41,454 nucleotides of DNA from contig NZ_JTIY01000002.1 of assembly GCF_000818175.1 (NCBI RefSeq), forward strand, positions 932,117 to 973,570, given 5' to 3'. This stretch comes from Streptomyces sp. AcH 505. GTDB taxonomy: Bacteria; Actinomycetota; Actinomycetes; Streptomycetales; Streptomycetaceae. The position numbers and the translations under genes are program-made. The notes under the pieces were generated by a model. It worked only from the letters and a program-made list of their open reading frames with translations, did no database searches and was not told where the DNA came from. Shown here one piece after another: positions 40,144-41,454 of this stretch (its first letter is position 1; each line of letters opens with the position of its first letter).

Positions 40144-41454
40144 TCAGGTCCCGCAGAACGTCTGCAGCACGCGCTGTTCCGGACGCGGCGGCTCGGCGTA
40201 GGCCGCGAACTGCGGCTGGTCCTCATAGGGCCGCGCCAGCACGGCATTCAGTTCCTCGAACGGCGCGTAGTCGCCGCGGACCGCAGCTGTGATCACTGCC
40301 TCGATCCGGTGGTTACGCGGAATGAAGGCGGGATTGATCCGGCGCAGGGCCGCGCCGTTCGGCGACCCGTCGTTACGGCGCTTGCGCCATGCGTCGAGCC
40401 ACGCATCGATGGCCGCGGGCTCGGCAAACATCGTGCGCAAGTCGCTGGCATCGCCGTCGGCGGCATCGCATAGCCGCCGGAACGCCAGGATGAAATCGAC
40501 TTCGTCTTGTCCCAGCAGCTGCAGGAATCCGCCGACGAGATCATCGCCCTCAGCGCCGGACAAACCGACCTTGGCGCGCATGCCCTGCGTGTAGGCCGCG
40601 TCGAACGCTGGGGAAAATGTCGCCAGTTGTTCTTTGGCAATCTCGATGGCTTTGGTCTGGTCGTCATCGAACAGGGGCAACAGACATTCCGCCAGCCGGG
40701 TCAGATTCCACAGCGCGATGCGCGGCTGGTTGGCGTAGGCGTAGCGCCCGTTCTGATCGATCGAGGAGAACACGGTGGCGGGATCGTACGCATCCATGAA
40801 CGCGCAGGGGCCATAGTCGATGGTCTCGCCGGCAATCGACATGTTGTCGGTGTTCATGACGCCATGGATGAAGCCGATGTGCATCCACCGCGCCACCAGT
40901 GCCGCCTGCCGCGCGATCACCTGCGCCAGCAGCGCGCGATAGGGATATGCATCGGTGGCGACCTGCGGATAATGCCGCGCGATGACGTGATCAGCGAGTG
41001 CGCGGACTGCATCGCGATCGTCGCGCGCCGCGAAAAACTGGAACGTGCCGATCCGGATATGGCTCGACGCCACCCGCGTCAGCACGGCGCCGGGCAGCAT
41101 GGTCTCGCGCTGCACCCGGTCGCCGCTTAGCACCGCGGCGAGCGCACGGGTGGTCGGGATGTCGAGCGCGGCCATCGCCTCACTGACGATGTATTCCCGT
41201 AGCACGGGTCCGAGCGCCGCGCGGCCATCCCCACGCCGGGAGAATGGCGTCGGTCCGGCGCCCTTCAGTTGCAGGTCGCGGCGCTGTCCCTGGCGGTCGA
41301 CCACTTCACCGAGCAAAATCGCGCGCCCGTCGCCGAGCTGCGGCACGAAATTGCCGAACTGGTGCCCGGCATAGGCGGTTGCGATGGGATCGGCGCCGGG
41401 CGGAACGGCCTGGCCGGCCAGAAAGCCAACGCCGTCGGGCGAAGCCAGCCAATC
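40144..41454 (-). CDS. selO: SelO protein adenylyltransferase (YdiU family), N-terminus outside the window
   Basis: Pseudokinase that transfers AMP to Ser, Thr or Tyr of target proteins. 436 residues are visible and the frame is open to the edge, so the start lies beyond it. [20 protein letters not shown] and [19 protein letters not shown] belong to the nucleotide-binding part, with the lysine that replaces the usual kinase position; [20 protein letters not shown] holds the metal-binding Asn/Asp. The C-terminus ends FCGT, where the cysteine sits at the site of selenocysteine in animal SelO. Belongs to the non-Streptomyces part. Confidence 0.93.
   Translation of the reverse strand, partial: DWLASPDGVGFLAGQAVPPGADPIATAYAGHQFGNFVPQLGDGRAILLGEVVDRQGQRRDLQLKGAGPTPFSRRGDGRAALGPVLREYIVSEAMAALDIPTTRALAAVLSGDRVQRETMLPGAVLTRVASSHIRIGTFQFFAARDDRDAVRALADHVIARHYPQVATDAYPYRALLAQVIARQAALVARWMHIGFIHGVMNTDNMSIAGETIDYGPCAFMDAYDPATVFSSIDQNGRYAYANQPRIALWNLTRLAECLLPLFDDDQTKAIEIAKEQLATFSPAFDAAYTQGMRAKVGLSGAEGDDLVGGFLQLLGQDEVDFILAFRRLCDAADGDASDLRTMFAEPAAIDAWLDAWRKRRNDGSPNGAALRRINPAFIPRNHRIEAVITAAVRGDYAPFEELNAVLARPYEDQPQFAAYAEPPRPEQRVLQTFCGT

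Noticed and set aside
37137..41454. Recent horizontal transfer of a proteobacterial resistance island
   Set aside because: No integrase, transposase, direct repeats or tRNA at the edge, and ordinary core genes (selO, DUF2147) are included; a chimeric contig explains it more simply.

Overview
The window is two pieces of DNA from different organisms joined near position 37,090. Positions 1 to about 37,085 look like a Streptomyces chromosome: very high GC, almost every third codon position G or C, many GTG starts, strong AGGAG-type ribosome sites, and typical families (GH16-CBM, phosphodiester glycosidase, CGNR regulators, large LuxR regulators, LAxTG-like surface protein). From about 37,090 to the end the base composition and codon use change. 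The genes there (MFS pump, TetR, DUF2147 protein, SelO) look alphaproteobacterial, Bradyrhizobium/Rhodopseudomonas-like. The join cuts a Streptomyces lysR gene, so an assembly chimera or reagent contamination is more likely than a real insertion.

Layout. 1-5 kb: secreted GH16 beta-glucanase (5' end outside the window), a divergent SDR/LysR pair with a perfect T-N11-A palindrome, and a secreted phosphodiester glycosidase. 5-13 kb: a compact five-gene peptide-type ABC importer operon facing a cytosine-deaminase-like amidohydrolase and its GntR/FCD regulator. GGTATACC-type palindromes occur twice before the importer and twice before gntR, which suggests one uptake-and-deamination regulon. 13-19.5 kb: nitrobindin, a GNAT, an FAD monooxygenase divergent from a true TetR-class repressor with a tetO-like operator, a VOC protein, a second monooxygenase that resembles Tet(X), then a MarR/NmrA pair. 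19.5-25.8 kb: NudK-like Nudix hydrolase, DeoR regulator, rifampin phosphotransferase with a rifamycin-associated element upstream, sirtuin, TetR. 25.8-36.5 kb: SnoaL-like protein behind a 39-bp palindrome, surface protein, CGNR regulator divergent from a PNPOx-like flavoprotein with two 25-bp dyads between them, a DUF1348 protein, a zinc-motif protein paired with a PF09859 oxygenase, a GNAT, a large LuxR regulator and a serine beta-lactamase-like protein coupled to the broken lysR.

The recurring theme of the Streptomyces part is small regulator-plus-enzyme pairs, each with a visible operator, several for drug or xenobiotic modification (rifamycins, tetracycline-like polyketides). The most interesting inferred units are the GntR/ABC/amidohydrolase regulon and the TetR/monooxygenase cluster. 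No tRNA, rRNA, CRISPR array, integrase or insertion sequence was seen. Family assignments come from reading motifs, with no database search.
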